Of a stretch of 64,000 nt of DNA, positions 19,794 to 28,557 are shown in pieces. Position 1 is the first letter of the stretch; each line of letters starts with the position of its first letter. The notes below the pieces were generated by a model. The model made no database searches, was not told where the DNA came from, and saw only the letters and a program-made list of their open reading frames with translations. Source of the DNA: an uncultured Peptostreptococcaceae bacterium (GTDB taxonomy: Bacteria; Bacillota; Clostridia; Peptostreptococcales; Peptostreptococcaceae); the NCBI GenBank assembly GCA_947072565.1, contig CAMTIM010000052.1, positions 45,419-109,418 of the forward strand, read 5' to 3'. Made by a program: the position numbers and the translations under genes.

Positions 19794-20465
19794 ATGGGAT
19801 TTTTTAAAAGATTAAAAGATGTAGTAGATGCAAAAGCAAATAAAGCTTTAGAAAAACATGAAGACCCTATAGAAATGTTAGATTTATCAATAGTAAAAAA
19901 AGAAAAACTACTTCAAGATGCAAAAAAACAGTGTGCAAACTTTATAGCATCAGTAGATGGTATTAGAAATGAAAAAAAAGAAATATTAGAAAAAATTGAT
20001 AAATACGAAGAAGCAACTAAAGCAGCTATATTAAAAGAAGACGTAGAAAAAGCACAAAGTTTCGTAAAACAAAAATTAGATTTAGAAGAAAAATTAAAAA
20101 ATAGCGAAAATAGAATAGTAGATCATGATGAAAAAATACAATTTATAAAAGAAAAAATACAAGACTTAGAAATAGAAGTATCTAAAATGAAATCTAAAAA
20201 ACAAGAATTAGCTACAAGACTTGATGTAGCTGAGATAAGCAATGAAATAAATGAAACATTAGCAGGGCTTAGTGACGATAAAGGTATAAGTTTAGACGAA
20301 TTAGAAAAGAAAGTATCACAAAAAGAAAATTATGGTAAAGCATTAGAAGACCTAAAACCTAAAAATGAAGATGCAGTTTTAGATGAATATATAAATAGTT
20401 CACCTGTAGTGGATGATAAAATAGAAAAAGAACTAGAGCGAATAAAAGAACAAATGAAAAAATAA
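19794..20465 (+). CDS. pspA: PspA/IM30 (ESCRT-III-like) envelope-stress protein
   Basis: 223 aa, almost wholly alpha-helical coiled coil with no membrane segment. It begins MGFFKRLKDVVDAKANKALE, the amphipathic helix that binds membranes in PspA/VIPP1/LiaH proteins, followed by the DPIEMLD turn. The long middle helices are rich in Lys/Glu. Such proteins oligomerise on damaged membrane. ATG 19794 follows AAAGGATGGG. Two further small genes follow closely and probably form one stress unit with it. Confidence 0.88.
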   Translation: MGFFKRLKDVVDAKANKALEKHEDPIEMLDLSIVKKEKLLQDAKKQCANFIASVDGIRNEKKEILEKIDKYEEATKAAILKEDVEKAQSFVKQKLDLEEKLKNSENRIVDHDEKIQFIKEKIQDLEIEVSKMKSKKQELATRLDVAEISNEINETLAGLSDDKGISLDELEKKVSQKENYGKALEDLKPKNEDAVLDEYINSSPVVDDKIEKELERIKEQMKK

Positions 20466-20509
20466 TTTAGAAATAACCTTACTGTGACATGCAAGGGAGG
20501 TAAAGTTTA

Positions 20510-21184
20510 GTGAATGAGACAATAGAAATTGAAAAAAATAAATATAAAACTACTTATTCAAATTTAATGTTTGCATACGATGATTTAAGGCAAATTTTAG
20601 ATGAAAAAGAACTTAATAAAAGAACTTTTATAAATAAATTAAATACTTTAAAAGACTATATGGAGTTTTTAGATAAACTAGAAGCTGAAAGTAAAAAAGA
20701 TAAAGGTTTTTTTAGTAAAATATTAAAAACAGAAAAAAGTATTGATGATAAAATTTACAATTATTTAGATCATAATAAAAAAATAGATATAGAGAAATTA
20801 GAAAAATGTAGAGAATGTAAATGTAGAAACTGTACTAAAGAATGCTTTATGAAAGGGTGCCTAAATTGTAGAGAAAAAGAATATGTATTTGATTGCAACA
20901 AAGAAGATGCATTGCTTACAAAATCTACAGATGAGGTAACACTTTATAATGACGATAAAGAGTATGTATTTAATGTAGCTGGATATTTAGTAGAAAAAGA
21001 TGAAGAAGGCAATTTTTATAGATATGTTTATTTAATAGATAAACTAGATTATGATAATCAACATATATTAAGATATTCAAAGTTTAAAGGGAATGAAAGT
21101 TATGATTCAGTAATAGTAGATGAAAAGCAAGATGAACTTGTTAGAATAAATGATAAATTTATAGAGCTAGGGCTTAAAGTATAA
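20510..21184 (+). CDS. Uncharacterised protein with a seven-cysteine cluster
   Basis: 224 aa, no signal peptide or membrane segment. The N-terminal ~80 residues look helical and charged. The centre (about residues 100-120) holds C-x2-C-x-C-x2-C-x3-C-x4-C-x2-C, with a further Cys soon after, a probable zinc-binding cluster. The C-terminal half is predicted beta-rich (EYVFNVAGYLVEKDEEGNFY). GTG 20510 follows AAGGGAGG. It is 44 nt after pspA, and the next gene starts one base after its stop, so it is likely tied to the same stress response. I do not recognise the family. Confidence 0.75.
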   Translation: MNETIEIEKNKYKTTYSNLMFAYDDLRQILDEKELNKRTFINKLNTLKDYMEFLDKLEAESKKDKGFFSKILKTEKSIDDKIYNYLDHNKKIDIEKLEKCRECKCRNCTKECFMKGCLNCREKEYVFDCNKEDALLTKSTDEVTLYNDDKEYVFNVAGYLVEKDEEGNFYRYVYLIDKLDYDNQHILRYSKFKGNESYDSVIVDEKQDELVRINDKFIELGLKV

Positions 21185-21185
21185 A

Positions 21186-21719
21186 ATGAAAAAAAGAAAT
21201 ATAAAGTTAATATCCCTTTTTACATTGTCCTTACTTTTAATTATAGGATCCTTAAATTTAGTTTTAGTAACTAAATCTTATGCATCTGAAAATAAAAATG
21301 AAATTTATTGTTTAGCTCAGTCAAAACCAAGGTCAGGCGGATTTAGTTCTGGCGGATCTAGAAGTTACTCAAAACCAAAGAGTACTATAATAAAGCCTGA
21401 TTCAGGCAGTTTCTCAACAAAACCAGATAAAACATATAACAATAATAACTCAAATAGTAGTACAAAACCTGACTCAGGAAGTTTTTCAACAAAACCAAAA
21501 AATAATGATAAAACTTATGAAAATAAAGAGTATAAAGATTATAAAGGTGGAAGTAGGAATACTTATAATAGAGGTGGGTTTTATGGTTTTTTTAATCCAC
21601 TTTATGGAATGAGACATGGATTTAGAACTACTTCATGGATAACTAAGGTAGTTATAGCTATAACGATAATAGTAGTTTTATATATAGTTATAGATTTTAT
21701 AAGAAATAGAAAAAATTAA
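21186..21719 (+). CDS. Secreted or membrane protein with Gly/Ser/Lys repeats and C-terminal membrane helix
   Basis: 177 aa. N-terminal signal/anchor (MKKRNIKLISLFTLSLLLII... with YASEN as possible cleavage site), then a low-complexity Gly/Ser/Lys/Pro/Asn linker. PDSGSFSTKP occurs twice, each followed by DKTY, a tandem repeat of ~28 residues. A Gly/Tyr/Phe-rich stretch and a C-terminal helix (TKVVIAITIIVVLYIVIDFI) with basic tail follow. The start lies one base after the previous stop, so translation is coupled. Together with the cysteine-cluster protein and PspA it may be an envelope-stress partner; the function is unknown. Confidence 0.72.
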   Translation: MKKRNIKLISLFTLSLLLIIGSLNLVLVTKSYASENKNEIYCLAQSKPRSGGFSSGGSRSYSKPKSTIIKPDSGSFSTKPDKTYNNNNSNSSTKPDSGSFSTKPKNNDKTYENKEYKDYKGGSRNTYNRGGFYGFFNPLYGMRHGFRTTSWITKVVIAITIIVVLYIVIDFIRNRKN

Positions 21720-21726
21720 AAATGTA

Positions 21727-21758
21727 AGCCTAGTGTAAATTATAGCTAGGCTTTTTTT
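21727..21758 (+). terminator. Terminator of the pspA unit
   Basis: AGCCTAG (21727-21733) pairs with CTAGGCT (21746-21752), then T7. Confidence 0.88.
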
Positions 21759-21811
21759 GATTTTAAAATTGTATTAGTTATTTTACATAAAAAAGATAAA
21801 TTAAAAAACTA

Positions 21812-21858
21812 TTGATTTAAATAAATAAATGATTTAATATACCTATAGGGGGTATATT
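21812..21858 (+). promoter_or_regulatory. copA promoter with overlapping CsoR-type copper operator
   Basis: -35 TTGATT (21812-21817), 17-nt spacer, -10 TAATAT (21835-21840). A perfect inverted repeat AATATACC (21836-21843)/GGTATATT (21851-21858) with a G-rich centre overlaps the -10, matching the pseudo-palindromic G/C-centred sites of CsoR copper repressors. Binding would block polymerase; Cu(I) would release it. No csoR gene lies in the window. Confidence 0.75.
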
Positions 21859-21895
21859 TTATATATAACCCAAAATTAGAGAGGAGTTACAAATA

Positions 21896-24391
21896 ATGAA
21901 TAATAATATGGAAACAAAAACATATAAAGTAACAGGAATGACTTGAGCCGCATGTGCAAAAACTGCCGAGAGGGTAGTAAAAAAACTTGATGGAGTATTA
22001 AGTGCAAGTGTAAATATAGCTACAGAAAAAATACAAATAGAATATGATATTAATAAAGTTGGTTTTGAAAACTTTAGCCAAGTTTTACAAAAAGCAGGGT
22101 ATGGATTAGTAGAGGAAACTAATTATAAAAATATAGAATTGAAAATAGGTAAAATGACTTGTGCATCATGTTCTAAAGCTGTAGAAAGAGTAGTGAAAAA
22201 ACTTGATGGTATACAAAGTATAAGTGTAAATATAGCTACAGAAAAAGCTACATTAAGCTATGATTATGATAAATTGAGGCTATCTCAAATAAAAGAAGCA
22301 ATAACAAAAGCAGGGTATGAAGTATTACAAGAAAATAAAAATAAAGAAATAGATGAAGATAAGATAAGAAAAGAAAAAGAAATCAAAACTTTATTTACAA
22401 AATTTATTATAGCAATTGGATTTTCAATACCCCTATTTTATATAGCTATGGGGCCTATGATTTCAAAACCTTTTGGTCCGTGGCCAATACCAGATTTTAT
22501 AAGCCCGATGCATAATCCTCTAAACTATGCATTAATACAAATTGTATTAGTATTACCGGTAATGATTGCTGGATATAAATTTTATGTAAATGGATTTAAG
22601 GCGCTAATAGCAAAGAGTCCAAATATGGATTCATTAGTTGCAATAGGAACAAGTGCTGCATTTTTATATAGTTTATATACAACATTTAAGATATATACAG
22701 ATAGTATAAGTGCAGGTCATGGACACCATCAATTGTATTTTGAAAGTGCTGGTATAATAATAGCATTAATATTACTTGGGAAATATTTAGAGTCTAGGTC
22801 AAAAGGAAAAACAAGTGAAGCAATAAAGAAACTTATGGGACTTCAACCAAAAACAGCTATAATTATAAAAGATAATAAAGAAATTGAAATTTCAATAGAT
22901 GAAGTAGAAGTAGGAGATATAATAGTAGTTAAACCAGGAAGTAAAATACCTGTAGATGGTATAGTTGTAGAAGGTCATACGTCAATAGATGAGGCAATGC
23001 TAACAGGAGAAAGTATACCAGTAGAGAAAAATATAGGTGATAAAGTAACAGGCGCTAGTATAAATAAAAATGGTAGTATTAAATTTAAAGCTGAAAAAAT
23101 AGGAAATGATACAGCTCTATCTCAAATCATAAAGTTAGTAGAAGAAGCACAAGGTAAAAAAGCTCCTATAGCAAAGCTAGCAGATACAGTATCTGGATAT
23201 TTTGTACCAGTAGTAATGCTTATTGCAATATTATCAGCTGCTTTATGGTTTGTAATAGGAAATAAAGATATAGAATTTGTGCTTACAATATTTATATCAG
23301 TACTTGTAATAGCTTGCCCTTGTGCCCTAGGCCTTGCAACTCCTACTGCAATAATGGTAGGAACAGGAAAAGGTGCAGAAAATGGAATACTAATAAAGGG
23401 TGGAAAAAGCTTAGAATTAGCTCATAAAGTAGATACTGTAATATTTGATAAGACAGGAACGATAACAGAAGGAAAACCTAGTGTTACAGATATAATTGTA
23501 GAAAATGAAATAGATAAAAACTATCTTTTACAAATAGCAGCAAGTGCAGAAAAAAATTCAGAACATCCACTTGGAGAGTCTATTGTAAAATATGCAACAG
23601 ATAAAAATATGGAATTTATGAAAGTAGAAAAGTTTAATGCAATACCTGGTCATGGTATAGAAGTAATAATAGACAATAAAAACATATTACTTGGAAACAA
23701 AAAGCTTATGGATGATAGAAAAATAAATCTAAATAATTTAAGCGATAAAAGTGATGAACTAGCAGGTGATGGAAAAACACCTATGTATATAGCAATAGAT
23801 AACAAATTAGGCGGTATAATAGCAGTAGCGGATGTAGTAAAACCAAGTAGTAAAAAAGCTATAGAAAAGCTTCATAGTATGGGTATTAAAGTAGCTATGG
23901 TTACAGGAGATAATAAAAAAACTGCAAATGCTATAGCAAAACAAGTTAATATAGATATAGTACTTGCAGAAGTATTACCACAAGATAAGTCTAATGAAGT
24001 TAAAAAACTTCAACAGCAAGGTAAGTTTGTAGCTATGGTTGGAGATGGAATCAACGATGCACCAGCACTAGCAAAAGCAGATATAGGAATTGCAATAGGA
24101 AGTGGAACAGATGTTGCTATTGAGTCTGCTGATATAGTACTTATGAAAAGTGATTTAATGGATGTACCAACAGCTATAAAATTAAGTAAAGAAACTATAA
24201 AAAATATAAAACAAAATTTATTTTGGGCATTTGGATATAATACTGTTGGTATACCAATAGCAGCAGGGGTTTTATATATGTTTGGAGGACCACTATTAAG
24301 CCCAATGTTTGCAGCTGCGGCAATGAGTTTAAGTTCTGTATCAGTTGTAAGTAATGCACTTAGACTTAAGAATTTTAAAGCATATAAATAA
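21896..24391 (+). CDS. copA: Copper-translocating P1B-type ATPase with in-frame UGA (candidate selenoprotein)
   Basis: One continuous 831-residue frame if TGA 21944-21946 is read through. ATG 21896 has AGAGGAG nine nt upstream. Two N-terminal HMA domains: the first reads GMT-UGA-AAC where GMTCxxC is expected, the second KMTCASC. Then eight membrane helices, TGES actuator loop, copper-site CPC (VIACPCALGL), DKTGT phosphorylation motif, HP (SEHPLG) and GDGINDAP. It exports Cu(I). The UGA replaces the first metal-binding Cys of domain 1 and is followed by a SECIS-like hairpin, so selenocysteine is likely; simple nonsense mutation is the alternative. An internal TTG at 22139 would skip domain 1 but lacks a ribosome site. 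Confidence 0.85.
21962..21978 (+). promoter_or_regulatory. Candidate bacterial SECIS element in copA
   Basis: ACTGCC (21962-21967) pairs with GGTAGT (21973-21978), six pairs including one G-U, around loop GAGAG. The loop starts 21 nt after the UGA and has G first, meeting the usual bacterial SECIS description (G in the first two loop bases, about 16-37 nt from UGA). GAG and AGG codons here replace the GAA and AGA used at the same positions of the second domain, as if the RNA shape were selected. Confidence 0.6.
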
Positions 24392-24398
24392 AAATATA

Positions 24399-24488
24399 AG
24401 TAGCACTTGTGATATGATTTATAAATATTAAACTATGAAAATAGTTATTAATATAAAAAAATTATAAGCACAGTGCTACTTTTTTTTA
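24399..24488 (+). terminator. Terminator of copA
   Basis: AGTAGCAC (24399-24406) pairs with GTGCTACT (24473-24480) with further pairing inside (GTG/CAC), a long AT-rich loop, then T8. Confidence 0.75.
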
Positions 24489-24604
24489 CTTTTATATTAA
24501 AAAGGGATTAGTATTAATTAAAGAGCTAAAAGTATTATTTTGTAAAATTCATGGAGAGTTTATATTTCTATCCGTATTATAGTAATAAGGGAGGGAATAA
24601 ACTT

Positions 24605-26110
24605 ATGAAAAAAATTAAAAGATTTAAAGTAACGAACATAGTAGTATGTTTTGCAATAACATTATGCATGAGTGCACAGACTTTTGTTAGTTTCGCAGCA
24701 AATACTACTAATCAAGAAGATATTGACTTAGGTATATCAAACTTGAAGTATAACAGAAATGAAGTATTAGCAGGTAAGGGAGATACAATAGAAAGCTTTA
24801 CTAAAACAGAGGGCATTAATTCAAATGATAAATTTATAGTAGTAGAGCGTCAGAAAAAATCACTTACGACATCACCGGTTGATATTTCAATTATTGATTC
24901 TGTAACTGATCGTACATACCCTGGGGTATTACAACTTGCAGATGATGATTTTGTTGAAAATAGACCAAGTGTCTTAACATGTAAAAGAAAGCCTATAAAT
25001 ATTAGTATAGACTTACCAGGTATGAAAAATGAAAATACAATGAACGTAGAAAATCCAACTTATGGTAATGTATCAGGAGCAGTTGATGAATTAGTTTCTA
25101 AATGGAGTGATAAGTATTCACAAACACATACACTACCTGCTAGAACACAGTATTCAGAATCTATGGTTTATAGCAAATCTCAAATAGCAAGCTCACTTAA
25201 TGTTAATGGTAAAGTTCTTAATGATTCTCTTGGGATAGATTTTAATGCTATATCAAACGGTGAGAAAAAAGTTATGGTTTTAGCTTATAAACAAATTTAT
25301 TATACGGTAAGTGCACAGCTACCTAACAACCCATCAGAAGTATTTGATGATAGTGTTACTTTTAATGAATTAACTAGAAAAGGTGTAAGTAATGAAGCAC
25401 CACCACTTATGGTATCAAATGTTGCTTATGGAAGAACTATTTATGTAAAATTAGAAACTACATCTAAGAGCAAAGATGTACAAGCTGCTTTTAAGGCACT
25501 AATAAAAGGTAATAATGTAAGTAGTAATCAACAATATAAAGATATTTATGAAGATAGTTCATTTACTGCTGTAGTATTAGGAGGAGATGCAGAGCAACAC
25601 AATAAAGTTGTTACAAAAGACTTTGATGAAATAAGAAATGTAATTAAGGACAATGCAGAGTTTAGCTTAAAAAATCCAGCATATCCAATTTCATATACAA
25701 GTGTTTTCTTAAAAAATAATGCAATTGCTTCTGTACATAATAAAACAGATTATATTGAGACAACATCTACAGAATACTCTAAGGGAAAAATAAATCTTGA
25801 CCATAGTGGTGCATATGTTGCTCAATTTGAAGTAGCATGGGATGAGTTTTCATTTGATGAAAATGGAAAAGAAGTATTGACTCATAAGACATGGAATGGA
25901 AATTATAAAGATAAAACCGCTCATTTCTCTACAACAATACCACTTAAAGCTAACACTAAAAACATAAGAATACTAGCAAGAGAGTGTACAGGGCTTGCTT
26001 GGGAATGGTGGAGAGATGTAGTTGATGAATATAACGTACCTTTAACTAATGATATAAATGTTTCAATTTGGGGAACTACACTTTACCCAAAATCTAGCGT
26101 GACTTATTAA
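24605..26110 (+). CDS. Cholesterol-dependent (thiol-activated) cytolysin
   Basis: 501 aa from ATG 24605, nine nt after GGGAGGG; in-frame starts back to 24551 lack a ribosome site. An N-terminal signal peptide ends near SFAAN. The C-terminal domain carries the complete undecapeptide [11 protein letters not shown] (including the single Cys of thiol-activated members) and, in the last loop, the Thr-Leu cholesterol-recognition pair (WGTTLYP). The middle has normal domain 1-3 features such as [14 protein letters not shown] and [11 protein letters not shown] secreted pore-forming toxin of the sordellilysin/bifermentolysin/perfringolysin type, intact by all visible criteria. Own transcript: terminators on both sides. 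Confidence 0.95.
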   Translation: MKKIKRFKVTNIVVCFAITLCMSAQTFVSFAANTTNQEDIDLGISNLKYNRNEVLAGKGDTIESFTKTEGINSNDKFIVVERQKKSLTTSPVDISIIDSVTDRTYPGVLQLADDDFVENRPSVLTCKRKPINISIDLPGMKNENTMNVENPTYGNVSGAVDELVSKWSDKYSQTHTLPARTQYSESMVYSKSQIASSLNVNGKVLNDSLGIDFNAISNGEKKVMVLAYKQIYYTVSAQLPNNPSEVFDDSVTFNELTRKGVSNEAPPLMVSNVAYGRTIYVKLETTSKSKDVQAAFKALIKGNNVSSNQQYKDIYEDSSFTAVVLGGDAEQHNKVVTKDFDEIRNVIKDNAEFSLKNPAYPISYTSVFLKNNAIASVHNKTDYIETTSTEYSKGKINLDHSGAYVAQFEVAWDEFSFDENGKEVLTHKTWNGNYKDKTAHFSTTIPLKANTKNIRILARECTGLAWEWWRDVVDEYNVPLTNDINVSIWGTTLYPKSSVTY

Positions 26111-26138
26111 TTATAATATAAAGATAAATGTAGGATAG

Positions 26139-26183
26139 AGCTATCACATAACAATGTAAATTTGTTATGTGATAGCTTTTTTA
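26139..26183 (+). terminator. Terminator of the cytolysin gene
   Basis: Perfect 16-bp stem AGCTATCACATAACAA (26139-26154)/TTGTTATGTGATAGCT (26162-26177), followed by T run. Confidence 0.93.
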
Positions 26184-26225
26184 TTTTAATTTAAATTTAA
26201 AAATACATCTAAATTGAAAAATAAA

Positions 26226-26263
26226 TTCATACGAAATTCATATAGATATAAATTAGTTATGAT
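26226..26263 (+). promoter_or_regulatory. Promoter of the two-component system with 11-bp-phased TTCATA repeats
   Basis: TTCATA at 26226-26231 and again at 26237-26242, exactly 11 bp apart, overlap the expected -35 position; -10 TATGAT is at 26258-26263. OmpR-type regulators bind such same-face direct repeats, so this is a likely autoregulatory site. The same pattern recurs at 28268-28295. Confidence 0.6.
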
Positions 26264-26323
26264 AGAATTAAATAAGTATAAAAAACACTATAAAAATACA
26301 AACTTAAAGTAGGAGTTGATAAA

Positions 26324-26992
26324 ATGAATGCGTCAATACTAGTAGTAGAAGATGATTTTAATATACAAGAACTTATAGTAGAATTCTTAAGTTCACAAGG
26401 ATATAAAGTAGACTATGCTAATGATGGTGTAGAGGGAGTTCAAAAATTTAAGCAAGGCAATTACGATTTAATAATATTAGATGTCATGATGCCAAACTTA
26501 GATGGGCACTCAGCATGCAAAATGATTAGAAAAACTTCAAATGTACCTATAATATTTTTAACAGCATTAAATGATGAAAGTAATCAAATAAAAGGATTTG
26601 AATTAGAATGTGACGATTATATAACAAAACCATTTTCATTTAAATTATTAATAAAGAGGGTAGAAGCAGTGCTTAGAAGAAGTTCTCAAACTATTAATGA
26701 TGACAATATATCTTTTGAGAGATTAACGCTGGACTTAAATACTTACAGTGCAAATGTAAATGATGAAAATATAGAATTAACATTAAAAGAATTTAATATA
26801 TTAAAAACGTTAATAGAAAAGTATCCACAAGTTATAACAAGAGAAAATTTATTAGATAGTATATGGGGATATGATTATTATGGAGATACAAGAATTGTCG
26901 ATGCACATATAAAAAATATAAGAAAAAAAATAGTTCTACCGTACATAAAAACTGTAAAAGGGATAGGGTATACACTTGAGAAAAATATTTAA
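26324..26992 (+). CDS. OmpR/PhoB-family response regulator
   Basis: 222 aa. Receiver domain: acidic pair EDD near residue 10, phospho-acceptor Asp in LIILDVMMPNLDGH, Thr/Lys switch in FLTAL and ITKPFS. A C-terminal winged helix follows, with NIELTLKEFNILKTLIEK and the recognition region DTRIVDAHIKNIRKKI. ATG 26324 follows AGTAGGAG. It overlaps the kinase gene by 17 nt. It lies between the cytolysin and a probable small RNA whose promoter shares its repeat, so it probably controls itself and that RNA. Confidence 0.93.
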   Translation: MNASILVVEDDFNIQELIVEFLSSQGYKVDYANDGVEGVQKFKQGNYDLIILDVMMPNLDGHSACKMIRKTSNVPIIFLTALNDESNQIKGFELECDDYITKPFSFKLLIKRVEAVLRRSSQTINDDNISFERLTLDLNTYSANVNDENIELTLKEFNILKTLIEKYPQVITRENLLDSIWGYDYYGDTRIVDAHIKNIRKKIVLPYIKTVKGIGYTLEKNI

Positions 26993-28244
26993 TAAATGGG
27001 AAGGCTTAAACATAAAATATAAATTGTTTTCAATAACTACGGGACTTTTATTAGCATTAGCCATAATAATATATTTGATTTTATATTTTTTATTGCCATC
27101 ATATTACCACAAATACAAGATAAATCTTTTAGAACAAAGTATGAAAACTTTAAGTGAAGAGTCAATAAATTACACTACACTAGAGTTAGAAGAAAGACTT
27201 TTTAATATAGCAAAAGAGCAAAACTTATCTGTATTATTAACAGACTCTAATGGTAGGATAATTTATGGTAAAAATGAATTTATAGTTTTAAAATATAGTA
27301 AGTATATAATAAACGATAACAGTAAGGAGTTTCCTTTATCTATTTTAATGTATACAAAAGATTCTCCTCTTCCGTATAGATTAAATATAGTAATGCCACT
27401 TCAACCAATTGATGAAGCAAGTGATGTTATTAGAAATCTTATGCCATATATAATTTTAGTTGCTATTTTAATAGCAATGTTAGGGGCGTATATATATTCA
27501 ACTGTAATAACAAAACCATTAATAGATATAATTGAAAGCGAGAGAGAAGCTGAAAATAGAAGAAAAGACTTTGTTGCCACAATATCCCATGAATTAAAAA
27601 CACCTATAACTATAATAAGTGGGCAATTAGAAGGGATGATTTATAACGTAGGTAAATATAAAGATAGAGAAACTTATCTGGAAAAATGTTATGATTCGAC
27701 ACAAGAATTAAAAGAATTAGTTAATGAGATGATGGAAATATCAAAATGTGAGATATTAGAAAAAGATTTAGTAGTAAGTGAAATTAATTTAAGTTCTCTT
27801 TTAGATAGATTAATTAAAAGACAGACTTTTTTAATAGAGGAAAAAAATCTAGATACAATTTTAAACATTGAAAAAGATATTTATATTACTTGTGATGAAG
27901 AAAGAATAGCAAAGGCTATAAATAATATCATAAATAATGCTATTAAATATTCTCCACAAAACGAAAAAATTATAATAAGACTATATAAAAATATACAAAA
28001 AATTCCTAAGAAAAAGGCTTGTATAAAAACATATCTAGAAATAGAAAATACAGGTGTTACAATAGATGAGAACTATTTGAGTGAAATATTTAAGCCATTT
28101 TTCAGAATAGAAAAATCTAGAAATAGAAAAACAGGTGGAAGTGGATTAGGTTTATATCTTGTAGGTCAGATATTTGAAAGTCATGGATTTAAACATAGCT
28201 TAAAGAATAAAGATAATAGTGTTATATTTACTGTTGAATTTTAA
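26976..28244 (+). CDS. Membrane sensor histidine kinase
   Basis: 422 aa; start TTG 26976 inside the response-regulator gene (17-nt overlap, coupled translation). Two membrane helices (about residues 15-40 and 160-180) flank a ~115-residue outside sensor domain. There is no clear HAMP. H-box ATISHELKTPITIISGQ, N-box INNAIKYSP, G-boxes IFKPFFRIEKSR and GGSGLGLYLV. It should phosphorylate the adjacent regulator. The signal cannot be read; VanS/BceS-like kinases with this layout often sense envelope or antibiotic stress. Confidence 0.92.
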   Translation: MRKIFNKWEGLNIKYKLFSITTGLLLALAIIIYLILYFLLPSYYHKYKINLLEQSMKTLSEESINYTTLELEERLFNIAKEQNLSVLLTDSNGRIIYGKNEFIVLKYSKYIINDNSKEFPLSILMYTKDSPLPYRLNIVMPLQPIDEASDVIRNLMPYIILVAILIAMLGAYIYSTVITKPLIDIIESEREAENRRKDFVATISHELKTPITIISGQLEGMIYNVGKYKDRETYLEKCYDSTQELKELVNEMMEISKCEILEKDLVVSEINLSSLLDRLIKRQTFLIEEKNLDTILNIEKDIYITCDEERIAKAINNIINNAIKYSPQNEKIIIRLYKNIQKIPKKKACIKTYLEIENTGVTIDENYLSEIFKPFFRIEKSRNRKTGGSGLGLYLVGQIFESHGFKHSLKNKDNSVIFTVEF

Positions 28245-28267
28245 AAGTTAAAAATATTCTAATTTCA

Positions 28268-28315
28268 TTCACAATAAACTCACACTAAATTCATATAAGA
28301 AATGTATTATATAAG
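28268..28315 (+). promoter_or_regulatory. Probable small-RNA promoter with three 11-bp-phased repeats
   Basis: TTCACA (28268), CTCACA (28279) and TTCATA (28290) are spaced exactly 11 bp apart. A -10-like TATAAG (28310-28315) lies 20 bp after the start of the last repeat, almost the spacing seen at the response-regulator promoter (21 bp). No good -35 exists, fitting activator dependence on that regulator. Confidence 0.55.
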
Positions 28316-28321
28316 TATAGA

Positions 28322-28439
28322 AAGACTAGCTTAAAAACCATAAAACCCTATTGTAATGGCAGCCCTCCCTCACATCCTCATATAGAGTTGCCATTACAAA
28401 ACTATCCCCATAAAACTCCAAATTATGGGGCTTTTTTTT
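28322..28439 (+). ncRNA. Candidate regulatory small RNA with C-rich anti-Shine-Dalgarno loop
   Basis: No plausible ORF lies in this 313-nt gap (28245-28557). Hairpin 1 is a perfect 11-bp stem TTGTAATGGCA (28351-28361)/TGCCATTACAA (28389-28399) with a 27-nt loop holding CCCTCCCT and CATCCTC. Hairpin 2 is a terminator: CCCCATAA (28406-28413)/TTATGGGG (28423-28430), then T8. The ~118-nt product would present an exposed C-rich loop complementary to strong ribosome sites, including eight bases over that of the cytolysin (24588-24595). The 5' end is estimated from the -10. Not matched to an RNA family I know. Confidence 0.6.
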
Positions 28440-28492
28440 ATGCAGCTACCTTGTAAAACAATATACGTTATGCTAGAATAATACTAAAGTAA

Positions 28493-28543
28493 TATATTGC
28501 AGTGCAAGATAGTTATGTTAAGCTATATTGTAAAGCAAGATAG
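28493..28543 (+). promoter_or_regulatory. Two PadR-type operator palindromes
   Basis: TATATTGCAGTGCAAGATA (28493-28511) and a related palindrome CTAT-ATTG-n5-CAAG-ATAG (28523-28543) lie just before the PadR gene; TTGTAAAACAA at 28451-28461 is a third partial copy. Their centres are 31 bp apart. Likely autoregulatory sites. Confidence 0.6.
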
Positions 28544-28557
28544 AGAGGTGTAACTTA

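Noticed and set aside
22139..24391. CopA beginning at TTG 22139, as an ordinary gene caller would give
   Set aside because: No ribosome site precedes 22139, whereas ATG 21896 has a strong one, a promoter and a copper operator, and the frame between is open except for the single UGA.
28245..28557. Possible short coding gene in the gap after the histidine kinase
   Set aside because: No start codon with a ribosome site and a sustained frame; two hairpins and a terminator fit an untranslated RNA better.
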